The position numbers were made by a program, and so were the translations under genes. A stretch of DNA of 64,000 nucleotides from Marinobacter similis. GTDB taxonomy: Bacteria; Pseudomonadota; Gammaproteobacteria; Pseudomonadales; Oleiphilaceae. Position 1 is the first letter of the stretch. Every line of letters begins with the position of its first letter. Positions 46,251 to 58,942 of the stretch are shown here, one piece after another. The stretch is taken from contig NZ_CP007151.1 in NCBI RefSeq assembly GCF_000830985.1, positions 620,001 to 684,000 of the forward strand. Reading direction: 5' to 3'. The notes below the pieces were generated by a model. It did not search any database and was not told where the DNA came from. It saw only the letters and a program-made list of their open reading frames with translations.

Positions 46251-48117
46251 TTGCGAGCTTCCCTCCGATCGACAACTTCTCGATCTTGCGACCGCCATAT
46301 ACAAAATTCACGATGCTCCGACTAACCATGAGGCCAGAGAACATCGACGTCAGGATGCCCAGGCATAGGGTCACTGCGAAGCCTTTGACCGGGCCAGAGC
46401 CCATGGCAAACAGAATGACGGCGACCAGCAAGGTGGTGATATTGGCATCGAAAATGGAAACGAATGCCCGTGAGTAACCTGAATTAATGGCCGACTGCGG
46501 TGGCAGCCCCGCCTTCAGCTCTTCACGTATCCGCTCAAATATCAGGACGTTGGCGTCAACCGCCATACCGACCGTGAGTACGATACCGGCGATGCCTGGC
46601 AGCGTCAGCGTGGCCGACAGGATCGACATGCAGGCAATCAACAGCATCAGGTTAAGCGACAATGCCACGTTGGCGATGAGACCAAACCCGCGGTAGTAAA
46701 CCAGCATGTACAGCAGAACCAGACCAAAACCAAGCGCCACCGACATTACACCTGCATCGATGTTCTTCTGCCCAAGGCTTGGCCCAATGGTGCGCTCCTG
46801 CACGAAGTACATGGGCGCAGCCAGGGCACCGGCACGCAGCAGCAGCGCCAGCTCCGCCGCTTCCGGAATGGAATCCAGACCGGTAATGCGGAAGCTGCTA
46901 CCGAGCGCCGACTGAACTGTGGCCAGGCTGATAATGCCCTTCTCTACCACGCGCTTGTCGACCGACGTCAGCTCGCCATCAACCATGCGGCTCTCGGTTT
47001 CTGTGCGGAACTCAATAAAGAGTACCGCCATCCGGCGACCAATGGCGTTACGGGTGGCGCGATTCATCTGGTCACCGCCCACAGAATCCATGGTGATATT
47101 GACCTGAGGCTGACCGTTCTCATCGAACGCCTGCTGGGCATTGGCGACGTTGTTACCGGTGGTAATTATGTCACGCTCAAGGCGGGCCGAACGCTGGCGA
47201 TTGTCACGAAAGCTGAATTCTTCGACTTCACCCGCCGAGGCATCCTGACGGGCCTCCATGCGGAATTCCAGATTCGCGGTTGCACCAAGTACCCGCTTGG
47301 CCTGGGCCGTATCCTGAACGCCAGGCAGTTCAACGATGATCCGGTCAGCGCCCTGACGCTGAACCAGCGGCTCGGCAACACCCAACTCGTTAACCCGGTT
47401 ACGGATGGTGGTCAGGTTCTGTTCCAGGGCATACTCCTGAATCGAACGCACCTCTGCTTCTGACAGCGACAGCACGATCTGGCGATCACCATCAACAGTG
47501 CGCTCGTCCATCAAAAACTGATTGTACTGGTCTCGAATCAGGTCAAAGGCCTCGCTACGACCTTCTTCGTCGCGGAAACTCAGAACAATCTGGCGATCAC
47601 CTTCCAAATCGCCCCCGCGATAGCGGATGCGCTCTTCACGCAGATCACCCTTGATCTGGCTCGACAAAGCCTCCAAGCGCTGGTTAACCGCCGTGACCAT
47701 GTCCACTTCAAGCAGGAAGTGAACACCACCGCGCAAATCCAGACCAAGCTTCATCGGGCCAGCGCCAAGACTCTTCAACCAGTCAGGAGTGGACGCCGCC
47801 ATGTTCAGGGCAACCAGGTAGTCGTTGCTCAGAGCGGACTGAACAATTGGACGAGCCTGCAGCTGGTCATCGCCACTAGTGAGGCGAATCAGGGCATCCC
47901 GATCCTGAAGCGTACTGCTTTTAACCTCGATCCCCTCGGATTCCAGCGCCTTTACAGCACGATCCAGAACGGTTGAGTTAACTTCGGTACTGCTGCGGGC
48001 GCCAGTAATCTGAATGGCGTGATCGTCGGGGAAAAGATTGGGCAAGGCGTAAATAAACCCGATCACAAGGGCGACCAGGATAACCAGGTTTTTCCAAAGC
48101 GGATACTTATTCAGCAT
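46243..48117 (-). CDS. secD: Protein translocase subunit SecD
   Basis: Partner of SecF; 624 residues. An N-terminal helix (NLVILVALVIGFIYALPNLF), the large periplasmic P1 domain with LGLDLRGGVHFLLEVDM, then five helices containing GIVLTVGMAVDANVLIFERI and the conserved aspartate-bearing region. The ATG at 48117 has AAAAGGGA just upstream, itself preceded by an 8-bp hairpin. It is complete. Confidence 0.97.
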   Translation of the reverse strand: MLNKYPLWKNLVILVALVIGFIYALPNLFPDDHAIQITGARSSTEVNSTVLDRAVKALESEGIEVKSSTLQDRDALIRLTSGDDQLQARPIVQSALSNDYLVALNMAASTPDWLKSLGAGPMKLGLDLRGGVHFLLEVDMVTAVNQRLEALSSQIKGDLREERIRYRGGDLEGDRQIVLSFRDEEGRSEAFDLIRDQYNQFLMDERTVDGDRQIVLSLSEAEVRSIQEYALEQNLTTIRNRVNELGVAEPLVQRQGADRIIVELPGVQDTAQAKRVLGATANLEFRMEARQDASAGEVEEFSFRDNRQRSARLERDIITTGNNVANAQQAFDENGQPQVNITMDSVGGDQMNRATRNAIGRRMAVLFIEFRTETESRMVDGELTSVDKRVVEKGIISLATVQSALGSSFRITGLDSIPEAAELALLLRAGALAAPMYFVQERTIGPSLGQKNIDAGVMSVALGFGLVLLYMLVYYRGFGLIANVALSLNLMLLIACMSILSATLTLPGIAGIVLTVGMAVDANVLIFERIREELKAGLPPQSAINSGYSRAFVSIFDANITTLLVAVILFAMGSGPVKGFAVTLCLGILTSMFSGLMVSRSIVNFVYGGRKIEKLSIGGKLANV

Positions 48118-48130
48118 GGGATCCCTTTTA

Positions 48131-48149
48131 GCCGGCCCATCGGGCCGGC
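48131..48149 (-). other. Hairpin between yajC and secD
   Basis: Perfect 8-bp stem GCCGGCCC/GGGCCGGC with a 3-nt loop, ending about 6 nt before the secD ribosome-binding site. On the minus strand it is followed by TAAAAGGG, not T, so it is not a terminator; it may affect secD translation or protect the mRNA. Confidence 0.5.
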
Positions 48150-48199
48150 CTTGGTGTTTCAGCCAGAAAGAATCAGTCCGTCCGGTGCCGGACTCCGGC

Positions 48200-48562
48200 T
48201 CAGATGTCCTTCAATGTGCCCTTCGGCAGTGCTGCCGCAACAGCCACTTTCTGCACCTTGATTTCAACATTGTCAGCAATTTCAACAACGATGAAGTCAT
48301 CGGTGACCTTGGTGATCTTGCCGGCAACGCCACCAGAGGTAACAACCTCATCACCCTTGTTCAGGCCAGACATCAGGGCCTTGTGCTCTTTAGCGCGCTT
48401 GGACTGCGGACGCCAGATCAGGAAGTAGAAAATCAGGATAAAGCCGGCAAAAAAGATAACCTGACCCATCACACCCATACCTTGGGCAGCGGGATCCTGT
48501 GCCAGAGCCAGTGTGGGCATCATTGCCAGAAGGCCGGCTACGAGCAACTTAATAGATTTCAT
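48200..48562 (-). CDS. yajC: Preprotein translocase accessory subunit YajC
   Basis: Small inner-membrane protein of the SecDF-YajC complex, 120 residues. Here an N-terminal signal-like helix (LLVAGLLAMMPTLALA) precedes the main helix (MGQVIFFAGFILIFYFLIW), followed by the family signature RPQSKRAKEHKALMSGL and a small beta domain KGDEVVTSGGVAGKITKV. It lies between tgt (41 nt upstream) and secD (82 nt downstream). Confidence 0.95.
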   Translation of the reverse strand: MKSIKLLVAGLLAMMPTLALAQDPAAQGMGVMGQVIFFAGFILIFYFLIWRPQSKRAKEHKALMSGLNKGDEVVTSGGVAGKITKVTDDFIVVEIADNVEIKVQKVAVAAALPKGTLKDI

Positions 48563-48603
48563 TGAATATCTCCGTTGGTTTTACAAAAGTGTTTTGCGAA
48601 TAA

Positions 48604-50842
<2,239 letters not shown>

Positions 50843-50980
50843 AAGAAAGGACTGTCAAGACGCAACTGCGGTTGTGAAAAAGAGAACGGAATTTACCACG
50901 GAATGGAACTCGCCTGAACAGCAGGAGCAATTATTATGATTTTGCGAGAGTGTCAGAACGGACCAGAACACCTGAAAAGG

Positions 50981-51067
50981 TGGTAGCGGCGGGCGGACTC
51001 GAACCGCCACGGGTTTTACCCCAACGGATTTTGAATCCGTCGTGTCTACCAATTTCACCACGCCGCC
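50981..51067 (-). tRNA. tRNA-Leu (CAA)
   Basis: An 87-nt type II tRNA on the minus strand: acceptor GGCGGCG/CGCCGCT (first pair G-U), D-arm GTGAAATTGGTAGACAC, anticodon stem-loop ACGGATTCAAAATCCGT (anticodon CAA), a long variable arm, T-arm GGTTCGAGTCC and an encoded CCA. Confidence 0.96.
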
Positions 51068-51085
51068 AGCAAGATGAGATGGGCG

Positions 51086-51113
51086 ATTATACTGAGCTTG
51101 CCCATGAAATCAA
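51086..51113 (-). promoter_or_regulatory. Predicted promoter of tRNA-Leu
   Basis: TTGATT (51108-51113), 16 nt, then a perfect TATAAT (51086-51091) on the minus strand, followed by a CGCCC discriminator, 18 nt before the tRNA. It lies in the 85-nt gap after the flgL stop. Confidence 0.7.
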
Positions 51114-51152
51114 TAACTCATGCGGGCAGATCGGGCCCGCTCGAGTAATTAT

Positions 51153-52376
51153 TTAAAGCCGGTCGAACAACGACAGCTGCGACACCTGTGCAAAGGACTG
51201 CTGTGCCGCCTGCAACACGAAGCTCTGGAAGCTCAAATTGCTGATGGCTTCTGCATAATCCACGTCCTGCAATTCTGAGCGGATTTGGTTGGTGTAAACC
51301 GATGAATCCTCCAAGAAGTTCTTGGTGGATTCTACGGCGTTCATCCGGCCGCCCAGCTCGGTCTGCTTGAGGAGGATACTTTCCTGAGCGTTGTCCAGGT
51401 TTCTGAGGGAATTCGCGATTAAATCGTCGAATTCAGCACTCCCTTGAGGCGTACTCTTATCAAGTGAATCCAGACCAGCAATCAAATTCTCAATAGTACG
51501 AAAAACTGACTGCTTATCATTGATGTTCAATTCGAAAGTGTCGCCCACAGCCGCGTCCGTAATGGTTACTTCAACACCTGCAACCACGAAAGGCTCACCG
51601 CTCTGGTAAGTGCTGGGAACAACACTTCCGGCTGGCAAAGTAGCCCCGGCCGTGTCTCTGGCAATTATAGCTCCGCCGGCACCGATCTCTATTGAAACAT
51701 CGTCAGCGAAGGGGCCTGGATTTGTGTTCGAGAGGGCAGCCTCATTGGCAACGCTTACACCCGAAATAAAACCTCCACCAGGTGATGAAACCACTTCGCC
51801 AGTGACCGATGCGGGAACAGATTCAAAAATTCCTTTTCCATGGTCACTGATTGGCACTGTAACGCCATCATCAATCTCAAGTACTCGCTGCCCCTCGTCA
51901 CCCTGGTACTCCCAGCTTCCAGAAGCGTTCTGTTGGAATGTTTGGACCGATCCTTGGAAACCACTAAAAATATACTCGCCAGAAGCATCGCGGGTATTTG
52001 CAACGTTGGCAAGCTGCCCCAACCGCTCTTTGAGTTCTGACGAGATTGAGCGTCGATCGTTAGCTGACAGAGACCCGTTACCAGCCTGCACCGTCAACTC
52101 ACGCACCCGCTGGATGATATCGGTGGCGCTTTCTAAAGCGCTTTCTTCTTGATTGAGCCGGTTGTCAGCCAGATTGACATTGCGCTGATAGGTCTCTACC
52201 CGCGACAGCTCCTGGTCCAGCTTTAGAATACGCGCCGCTGCGACAGGATCATCAGAAGGCTGATTGACCCGTTTGCCAGTAGAAATCTGCTGCTGAGTAC
52301 TATTCAGGTTGCTATTCAAATCCTGGAGGCGATTGATGCCACCGGAAAAAATTTGTTGCGATGAAATACGGATCAT
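51153..52376 (-). CDS. flgL: Flagellar hook-filament junction protein FlgL
   Basis: Second junction protein (HAP3) between hook and filament, 407 residues. The flagellin-like N-terminus (MIRISSQQIFSGGINRLQ, STGKRVNQPSDDPVAAARI) and C-terminus (SNLSFQSFVLQAAQQSFAQV) form the coiled-coil D0/D1 domains. The central surface domain, about residues 150-310, is A+T-rich: the 60-nt block from 51481 has 19 G+C. It is the last gene of the flagellar cluster, 43 nt after flgK. No T-tract terminator is evident before tRNA-Leu. Confidence 0.95.
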   Translation of the reverse strand: MIRISSQQIFSGGINRLQDLNSNLNSTQQQISTGKRVNQPSDDPVAAARILKLDQELSRVETYQRNVNLADNRLNQEESALESATDIIQRVRELTVQAGNGSLSANDRRSISSELKERLGQLANVANTRDASGEYIFSGFQGSVQTFQQNASGSWEYQGDEGQRVLEIDDGVTVPISDHGKGIFESVPASVTGEVVSSPGGGFISGVSVANEAALSNTNPGPFADDVSIEIGAGGAIIARDTAGATLPAGSVVPSTYQSGEPFVVAGVEVTITDAAVGDTFELNINDKQSVFRTIENLIAGLDSLDKSTPQGSAEFDDLIANSLRNLDNAQESILLKQTELGGRMNAVESTKNFLEDSSVYTNQIRSELQDVDYAEAISNLSFQSFVLQAAQQSFAQVSQLSLFDRL

Positions 52377-52419
52377 CTCAAATTACCTCACGCTGCCATT
52401 GCGACCGTTACCAGTTCCA

Positions 52420-54471
52420 TTACCGGAAACTCTGTAACAGCGTATTGAACAAATCCTGAGCCACGGACATGACCTGCGCCGAGGCATTATAAGCGGCCTG
52501 ATACTGAATCAGTTTGCCGGCTTCCTCATCCAGGTTTACGCCCGACACACTCTCACGCTGATTGGTGGACTGCTCCAAAAGTGTTTTGCCAGCATCCAGA
52601 TCTAATTGGCTCTGGCGTGTTTTAACGCCAACATCCTCCACCAATCCGGCATAGCCTTCGGCGAAACTCTGGTTTCCGCCATTTAACGTATTTGCCGTGC
52701 CAAGCGCGGCCATGCGCTCTGCGTTACGATTATCCGAAACACCGTTGGAGTTGAAGCTTATTTCGAATCTATCCCCATTAACGGGCTGACCACTAATTCG
52801 GAACTGATAGCCTTGGTACTCATCCCCATCACTTACTGACTCACTGAATATTGAATTTGCAACGCCGTCAGTAAACGGCTTGTCCTCGATGATGGGAACG
52901 CTTCCGGCAACACTTGAAGGGTTGTTGACATCAAAAACACTGAAGGTCAAACCGCCCGTCCCATCATCCTGAAAGACAACCTCTAAAGGACCATTTGCTA
53001 GCGTTTGGCTTTCAGTAAATCCAGGCAACAAAGCATTGGTATTAGGATTGCGAACATTCAGCATAGTGCCTTGATCGATTTTTCCAGTACCCGCATTCCC
53101 AGAATCCGCCTCTGCACGAATGGGACTAGCGAATGCTAGATCCTCCTCTCGATCAACCTGCAGGCTTATACTCTCTGCCGCATTCCTGCTCGGCTGAACC
53201 AGGTATTTGTCACCTGGATTAAAAGCACCGCCCTCGATTCGGATATTGAAGCCGGGCATGGAAATCTCGGACTGGACCGGATCCGGCAGGCGCCCCTGAT
53301 TGACGGTCTCCCCGGAGGCCTTATCGATCAACTCAAAATTTCGGCCATCACCGCTAAACTGAAGCGTGTAGCTACCAGCGGCAAGCGCGGAGCTGTCTGT
53401 AATTTCGACAGCTAATTGCCCCGTTTGCGGTTGCTGATTATTACCATTGGCGACGACGCGGCTGCGCTGAGCCTCCTGGGAGTTAATGTCGGTGAAGAAT
53501 AGCCCGCCCAGATCGCCTTCCAGATCCATGCCGATTTCATGCTGATGATTCATCGTGTCCGAGAGCGCGATGGCAATCCGACCCAATTCATCAAAGGCTG
53601 GCTTGAGCGCTTCGTTGTCAAAACGACGAAGACCACCCAGCTTGCCGCCATTGATCTGCTCGTCGACATTGACGACCCGGCCACCATTGGAGAGCGTGAA
53701 GGACAATCGGGTCGGGTCTTCTGAGCTTTCTTGAGTGCCAAAGTGAGCAGCGTTGTTACCCACCACCAGGGACAAGCCATTGCTCAATGAGACATTAACT
53801 TGGCTACCTTCAGTCTGAGACACCTTGATGCTGACCAGCTCTGACAATTGCCGGAGATTCTCATCGCGCTTGTCCAGCAGCTCGTTCGGCATTTTCCCCT
53901 GAGCAAGTCCAGGCGACTCTGAAATTGCCAGGTTTAATTCAGCAATACTCTTCAGCAGTGTGTTGGCATCTTTGACACCCTGCTGTATCTGAGTCTTAAC
54001 GGACTCCCGCTGCTGAATGAACTCCTGGTTCAGCGCCTGGAATCGATTCACAACCTGCTGCGCTTCACTTAACACCAACTGACGCTGAGGCAACGACGTC
54101 GGATCTTCCGCGGCATTCTGTAATGAGGCAAAGAAATTGTTCAGCGCATTGCTCAGACCCGTGGACTCCCCACCCAGGAGATTATCCAGCCGGGTCAATT
54201 CTGAGTTCAACGCTTCCTGCTCACCAGAAAGACTGCTGTCTTCCCGAACCTGCTGAACCAAGTACTCGTCCGCCAGCCGACGAATATTGGAAATGCTAAC
54301 GCCACTGCCAATCGTCCCGGCACCCGTGCGCTGGCCGGTCTGGGTTTCGAACTGAACCTCCTGACGGCTATAGCCAGGCGTGTTCGCGTTGGTGATGTTG
54401 TTACCCGTGGTATTCAAAGCCGACTGATGACTCAGAATCCCGGTAAGGCCAATACCCAGCAGTCCTGCCAT
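52420..54471 (-). CDS. flgK: Flagellar hook-associated protein FlgK
   Basis: First junction protein (HAP1), 683 residues. The N-terminal rod/hook motif is LNTTGNNITNANTPGYSRQ and the C-terminus (EEAGKLIQYQAAYNASAQVMSVAQDLFN, quoted in part: LIQYQAAYNASAQVM) is typical. The conserved ends are G+C-rich, while the middle around 52700-53250 is near 45% G+C. It follows flgJ by 5 nt. Confidence 0.96.
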   Translation of the reverse strand: MAGLLGIGLTGILSHQSALNTTGNNITNANTPGYSRQEVQFETQTGQRTGAGTIGSGVSISNIRRLADEYLVQQVREDSSLSGEQEALNSELTRLDNLLGGESTGLSNALNNFFASLQNAAEDPTSLPQRQLVLSEAQQVVNRFQALNQEFIQQRESVKTQIQQGVKDANTLLKSIAELNLAISESPGLAQGKMPNELLDKRDENLRQLSELVSIKVSQTEGSQVNVSLSNGLSLVVGNNAAHFGTQESSEDPTRLSFTLSNGGRVVNVDEQINGGKLGGLRRFDNEALKPAFDELGRIAIALSDTMNHQHEIGMDLEGDLGGLFFTDINSQEAQRSRVVANGNNQQPQTGQLAVEITDSSALAAGSYTLQFSGDGRNFELIDKASGETVNQGRLPDPVQSEISMPGFNIRIEGGAFNPGDKYLVQPSRNAAESISLQVDREEDLAFASPIRAEADSGNAGTGKIDQGTMLNVRNPNTNALLPGFTESQTLANGPLEVVFQDDGTGGLTFSVFDVNNPSSVAGSVPIIEDKPFTDGVANSIFSESVSDGDEYQGYQFRISGQPVNGDRFEISFNSNGVSDNRNAERMAALGTANTLNGGNQSFAEGYAGLVEDVGVKTRQSQLDLDAGKTLLEQSTNQRESVSGVNLDEEAGKLIQYQAAYNASAQVMSVAQDLFNTLLQSFR

Positions 54472-54476
54472 AACCG

Positions 54477-55472
54477 TTACTCCTTAGTCTCACTGTCCAT
54501 GGACAGTGTCATCAGTGAATCACGGCCCATGATCCTGCGGATCTTTTCACCGTAATTGGGGTCGGTCGCGTAGCCCGCTTCCTGAAGCTTGTCGGCAAAG
54601 ATCTCCGGCTGATCGGCTACGGACAGCACGTCTCGGTAGCGCGGATTCGATTCCAGGAACGACACGTAATCACGGAAACTGGATTCGTAGTCGGGATAGG
54701 CCCGGAACTGCGCCTGCTCTTTCAAAGGCAAACCCTCACGGTATTCCGTGGTGGTGATGGTTACCGCTTCGCCCTGCCACCGACTGTCGGCCTTGATACC
54801 GAACAGATTGAAACTTGGCTGATTACCATCGCCCTTGATCATGTGCCGACCCCAGCCAGTTTCCAGGGCCGCCTGGGCCACCATCAGCTTGGGGTCGATT
54901 CCCGAATCGCCGGCAATCCGTTCCGCCACCGGTAACAGTTCCCGAACAAAGTGGTTTGGAGAATCGAACTTTTCGGGCAGTGCTTTGGGTGCCGAAGGTT
55001 TCAGCGACTGTGCTGTCGACTCTGTCTGCTTTGCCACTGCGGTAACCTGGTCCAGCTGTTCCGGCAATTTCGCCGACAATGCTGGCAGGCTGCGTTCGTA
55101 ATCTGCGAGGCTAGCCTTGTGAGCCGCTAATTTGCTGCCATTGCTGGCCAGCCCGGGAGTCTGCTCACCCAGCTGACGAACCAGAGCCTCGGCAAGTCCC
55201 GTGCCCTGCCCCTTGGCCATGGTCAGGCTCAACTGGCTGTCGAACATGTCCCGGTAGAATTCAGACTGGCTGCTGTTCAAGTAGTTGCCTTCCGCGAACA
55301 CATCGCCGGCCTTGCGCATGGATTTCAGCATTTCCGACAGGAACAGGCTCTCAAACTGACGCGCCACCTCTTCCAGGGCCGCCTGCTTGTCAGTGCGAGC
55401 CTGGGATTTCAGCGCATTCAGCCCGTTGAAATCGGTGTAAACCTGAGCCTGTTGAACCTGATAATCCTGCAT
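54477..55472 (-). CDS. flgJ: Flagellar rod-cap protein and muramidase FlgJ
   Basis: Caps the growing rod and hydrolyses peptidoglycan so it can pass. The N-terminal rod-binding domain (EEVARQFESLFLSEMLKSMR, near residue 35) and the C-terminal glucosaminidase domain (MVAQAALETGWGRHM, with the catalytic Glu) are both present, as in gamma/betaproteobacterial dual-domain FlgJ. The ATG at 55472 has AGGTG upstream; a GTG one codon before is less likely. It has 331 residues and begins 8 nt after flgI. Confidence 0.95.
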   Translation of the reverse strand: MQDYQVQQAQVYTDFNGLNALKSQARTDKQAALEEVARQFESLFLSEMLKSMRKAGDVFAEGNYLNSSQSEFYRDMFDSQLSLTMAKGQGTGLAEALVRQLGEQTPGLASNGSKLAAHKASLADYERSLPALSAKLPEQLDQVTAVAKQTESTAQSLKPSAPKALPEKFDSPNHFVRELLPVAERIAGDSGIDPKLMVAQAALETGWGRHMIKGDGNQPSFNLFGIKADSRWQGEAVTITTTEYREGLPLKEQAQFRAYPDYESSFRDYVSFLESNPRYRDVLSVADQPEIFADKLQEAGYATDPNYGEKIRRIMGRDSLMTLSMDSETKE

Positions 55473-55480
55473 CACGACAC

Positions 55481-56578
55481 CTAGATCACAATCAGCTCGG
55501 CGCGCAGGGCACCGGCCTGTTTGAGGGCTTCAAGCACCGCCATGACATCCCCGGGTGCCGCACCTACCTGGTTCACTGCCTGAACAATGTCGTTCAGGGT
55601 GACTGCCGGCCCAAACTTGAACATCCGGGCAGGCTCTTCGGTAATGGCAATTTGGGAATCCTGTTCCAAAGCCGTCTCGCCCTGGGCCAGCGGATTGGGC
55701 TGAACCACGTTGGGATTTTCCTGAATGGTGACAGTCAGGTTGCCATGGGTCACCGCCGCAGGGCTGACCTGAACATTCTGGCCAACCACAATGGTGCCCG
55801 TGCGACTATTGATCACCACCTTGGCAGCATCCTGAGCCGGATCGACATTGATGTTTTCGAGGATCGACAAGAAACTGACCCGCTGGGATGGATCCCGGGG
55901 CGCCCGTACCGAAATGGAGGTGGCATCGTGGGCGTACGCCATATCCGGGCCCAAATGACCATTCACGGCTTCCACCACGCGGCGAGCCGTGGTGAAATCC
56001 GGACGCAACAGATGGAAGGTGATGGTGTCGCCCTTGGTGAACGGCGACGCCACTTCCCTCTCAATGGTTGCGCCATTGGGAATCCGGCCCACACTGGGCA
56101 CATTGACGGTGATGCGGGAACCATCCTGACCCTGGGCACCGAAACCGCCAACTACCATGCTGCCCTGGGCCATGGCGTAAATATTGTTATCAGCGCCTTT
56201 TAGCGGCGTCATCAGCAGCGTGCCGCCGCGAAGGCTGTCGGCATTGCCAATGGAGGACACAGTGATATCAATTTCCTGGCCGGTTTTGGCAAAGGGCGGC
56301 AGCGTCGCGCTCACGGTCACGGCCGCCACATTGGCCAAGTTTGGGTTCACGCCCTCGGGCAGGGTCACACCAAACTGGTTCATCATGTTTCGAAAGGTCT
56401 GATTGGTGAACGGGGCCTTGTCACCGGTGCCATCGAGACCAACCACCAGGCCATACCCCACCAGCTGGTTGTTTCGTACACCCTTGATCCGCGCCAGATC
56501 CTTGAGACGATCCGCCATCACCGGTGCAGCACAAACCACCAGCATCAACGCTCCGGTCAGAAGCTTTTTCAGGCTCAT
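55481..56578 (-). CDS. flgI: Flagellar P-ring protein FlgI
   Basis: Forms the periplasmic P-ring around the rod. From the ATG at 56578 ([19 protein letters not shown]), a Sec signal peptide ending VMA, the mature chain starts [20 protein letters not shown], the strongly conserved N-terminus. It has 365 residues with the usual [13 protein letters not shown] and [13 protein letters not shown]. Its ATG overlaps the flgH stop in an ATGA. Confidence 0.97.
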   Translation of the reverse strand: MSLKKLLTGALMLVVCAAPVMADRLKDLARIKGVRNNQLVGYGLVVGLDGTGDKAPFTNQTFRNMMNQFGVTLPEGVNPNLANVAAVTVSATLPPFAKTGQEIDITVSSIGNADSLRGGTLLMTPLKGADNNIYAMAQGSMVVGGFGAQGQDGSRITVNVPSVGRIPNGATIEREVASPFTKGDTITFHLLRPDFTTARRVVEAVNGHLGPDMAYAHDATSISVRAPRDPSQRVSFLSILENINVDPAQDAAKVVINSRTGTIVVGQNVQVSPAAVTHGNLTVTIQENPNVVQPNPLAQGETALEQDSQIAITEEPARMFKFGPAVTLNDIVQAVNQVGAAPGDVMAVLEALKQAGALRAELIVI

Positions 56579-57276
56579 AACGGCCACCACTCACTGTTAA
56601 AGAAGCGCGCAACCCAGCCCATCTGGTTGGCCTGGTCGAAATCGCCGGTACCACCGTACGCAATACGGGCGTCGGCAATGCGGTTGGAGGCAACGGTATT
56701 GTCAGGCTGAATATCCTGCGGCCGCACCAGGCCCGTCAGGCGGATGTACTCGTCGCCATTGGTCAGCGACAACCACTTCTCGCCCCGGATACGTAACACG
56801 CCGTTTGGCAGCACTTCGGTCACTGTAACCGTGATGTTGCCGGCCAGACTGTTGCTCTGATCCGCCTCGGCGGAACCTTCGAAATCCCGTTCCTGATTCA
56901 GTGCGGTGTTGATCCCGAAGTTGCTTTTCCCAAGAATCGTAGGCTCAGGCAGGCTGATTTCGTTGTCTTTGGTGATGCTGGTTTCGGCGTTCTTGCTCGC
57001 CCGTGTAGATTCTGCAAGCGTAATGGTCAACACATCCCCCACGTTCAGCGCGGTGGTGTCGCCATAGAAGTTGTAGTTGCGGGAACTCTGAAAGATCGCC
57101 CCGGAATTCGGGTCTTTCTGCATCATCGCCTGCGCCCGCACTGGCGCATATTGGGGATCGTCCGGAACCGCCCTGGGACGGCTCATCGCGGTGCACCCCT
57201 GGAGCACGATCAAAGCACCGACCAGCGCCAAGGTAGGCACTCGATCAAGCAGGTTGGTTCGAAGGACGTGTGTCAT
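56575..57276 (-). CDS. flgH: Flagellar L-ring lipoprotein FlgH
   Basis: Outer-membrane L-ring subunit, 233 residues. A lipoprotein signal with lipobox LQGC (cysteine 28) is followed by the conserved [19 protein letters not shown] and a C-terminus with [19 protein letters not shown]. It begins 3 nt after the restored flgG stop and overlaps flgI by 4 nt. Confidence 0.96.
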   Translation of the reverse strand: MTHVLRTNLLDRVPTLALVGALIVLQGCTAMSRPRAVPDDPQYAPVRAQAMMQKDPNSGAIFQSSRNYNFYGDTTALNVGDVLTITLAESTRASKNAETSITKDNEISLPEPTILGKSNFGINTALNQERDFEGSAEADQSNSLAGNITVTVTEVLPNGVLRIRGEKWLSLTNGDEYIRLTGLVRPQDIQPDNTVASNRIADARIAYGGTGDFDQANQMGWVARFFNSEWWPL

Positions 57277-57279
57277 AAC

Positions 57280-58067
57280 TTAACCAATATTGTTGGTGAT
57301 GAACTGAAGCATCTGGTCGGTGGTGGACACGACCTTGGAGTTCATTTCATAGGCGCGCTGGGTTGTGATCATATTGACCAGCTCCTCAACCACCTCAACG
57401 TTGGATGCTTCCACAGAGCCTTGCTCAATGGTGCCAAGGCCGGCCAGCCCGGGCTCGCCTTCGGTCGGGTCGCCGCTGGCGTTAGTGGCCTTGAACAGGT
57501 TGTTACCAATGGCCTGCAGCCTTGCGGGTTGATGAAATCAACCAGCGTGACCTGCCCCAGATTTACCGGAGCAGCCTGATCATCGGTGATCGCGGTAACG
57601 GTGCCATCCTTGCCGATGGTGACGGTCGTCGCGTTCTCCGGCACGGTGATCGCAGGCTCCAGAGCGTAACCATCCGGATTCACCACATCACCGTTGGCGT
57701 TGAGCTGGAACTGACCATCGCGGGTGTACGCCACCTGGCCATCCGGCAGCTGCACCTGGAAAAAACCACGCCCGTTGACGGCCATGTCCAGTGGTTGCTC
57801 GGTAATCTGAAGATTGCCCTGGGAGAACTGCTTGGCCGTACCAACCACTCGAACACCGGTACCCAGCTGAAGGCCCGAAGGCAGTTCCGAGTTCTGGGTG
57901 CTCAATCCGCCCGGCTGACGGTCGATCTGGTACAGAAGATCCTGGAACACGGCACGGTCTCGCTTGAAGCCGGTAGTGTTCACGTTGGCCAGGTTGTTGG
58001 AAATAGTGGACATGTTGGTGTCCTGCGCGCTCAACCCGGTTTTGCTGACCCAAAGTGCTGGATGCAT
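57280..58067 (-). CDS. flgG: Flagellar distal rod protein FlgG (frameshifted as read)
   Basis: Main distal rod subunit. The N-terminus [19 protein letters not shown] with [19 protein letters not shown] is typical. Near 57519-57522 the coding strand reads CCGCAAGGCTGCAGG, where CCG CAA GGG CTG CAG GCC ATT restores [15 protein letters not shown]; one G of a GGG run is missing. The restored chain ends with [20 protein letters not shown] and TAA 57280-57282, giving 262 residues (E. coli 260). AAGGAG precedes the ATG. It follows flgF by 82 nt, in which a 7-bp hairpin (AAGCGGC/GCCGCTT, about 58094-58115) lies. Confidence 0.92.
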
Positions 58068-58149
58068 GTTCTTTCTCCTTGCCGGGGGACTGTCGAAGCG
58101 GCCATGTTTTGCCGCTTTCAGCCCACCAGGCCATGGTCTTCAATGGTTA

Positions 58150-58901
58150 TCAGAGGTTCTGCAACAGCCGTGCCGCCGCTTCGGAATTTTCTTTAGCCGT
58201 GCTCATCACCTTCACCTGCATCTCGTACTGACGTGACAGCTGAAGGTTAGAAATCATTTCCTGCACGGCATTGACGTTGGAGCTTTCCAGAAACCGGTGG
58301 CCACTCGCAAGTTAGCGTCCGGCGGCTCAGCGCCGTCGATGGCCTGGTCCGGCTGGCGCCGCATAAAACCATCCGGGCCTTTCTCCAGTGCGTCCAGCGG
58401 TGGATTCACCAGCTTGAGCCGGTCCACTTCAACCAGCTCATCCGGAGCGCCACCAACGGGCACAATCGAAACCGTGCCGTCAGCACCAATCTGAACGTTT
58501 TCAAAAGGGGGAAGCGCAACCGGGCCGCCGTTGCCGAGCACCAGCTCGCCATCGGCCAGCCGCATCAGGCCGTTCACATCCACTTGCATGCTTCCGGTAC
58601 GGGTGAAGACTTCTTCGCCGACGTTGTTCTGGATCGCCAGCCAGCCTTCGCCTTCCAGGGCGATGTCGAGTTTCCGGCCAGTTTCAATGAGCGCCCCGGC
58701 CGACATGTCGGTGCCCGGTCGCTCGGTCATGGCGTAAGCACGAGTTGGATGATGCTCGCCGTAGACCGGCATACTGCGGGCCTGAGCGAAATCCTTCTTG
58801 AACCCTGTAGTACTGACGTTAGCCAGGTTGTTGGCGTGGGCACGCTGGCCCAGCATATTTTGCTTGGCGCCAGACATACCGAGATAGAGGGCTTTGTCCA
58901 T
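58150..58901 (-). CDS. flgF: Flagellar proximal rod protein FlgF (frameshifted as read)
   Basis: Proximal rod subunit. It begins MDKALYLGMSGAKQNMLG with NNLANVSTTGFKKDFAQAR. At 58288-58291 the coding strand reads GGTTTCTGGAAAGC, where GGT TTC CTG GAA AGC TCC AAC GTC (GFLESSNV) is the conserved continuation; one C is missing. Restored, the protein ends MISNLQLSRQYEMQVKVM... at TGA 58150-58152 and has 250 residues (E. coli 251). CAGGAG lies 7 nt before the ATG. A sigma54-type promoter lies upstream, suggesting that flgF begins a second transcript. Confidence 0.92.
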
Positions 58902-58942
58902 GGGAAAACTCCTGCCGGAATTTTGACTGTTTCCAGTCTTCC

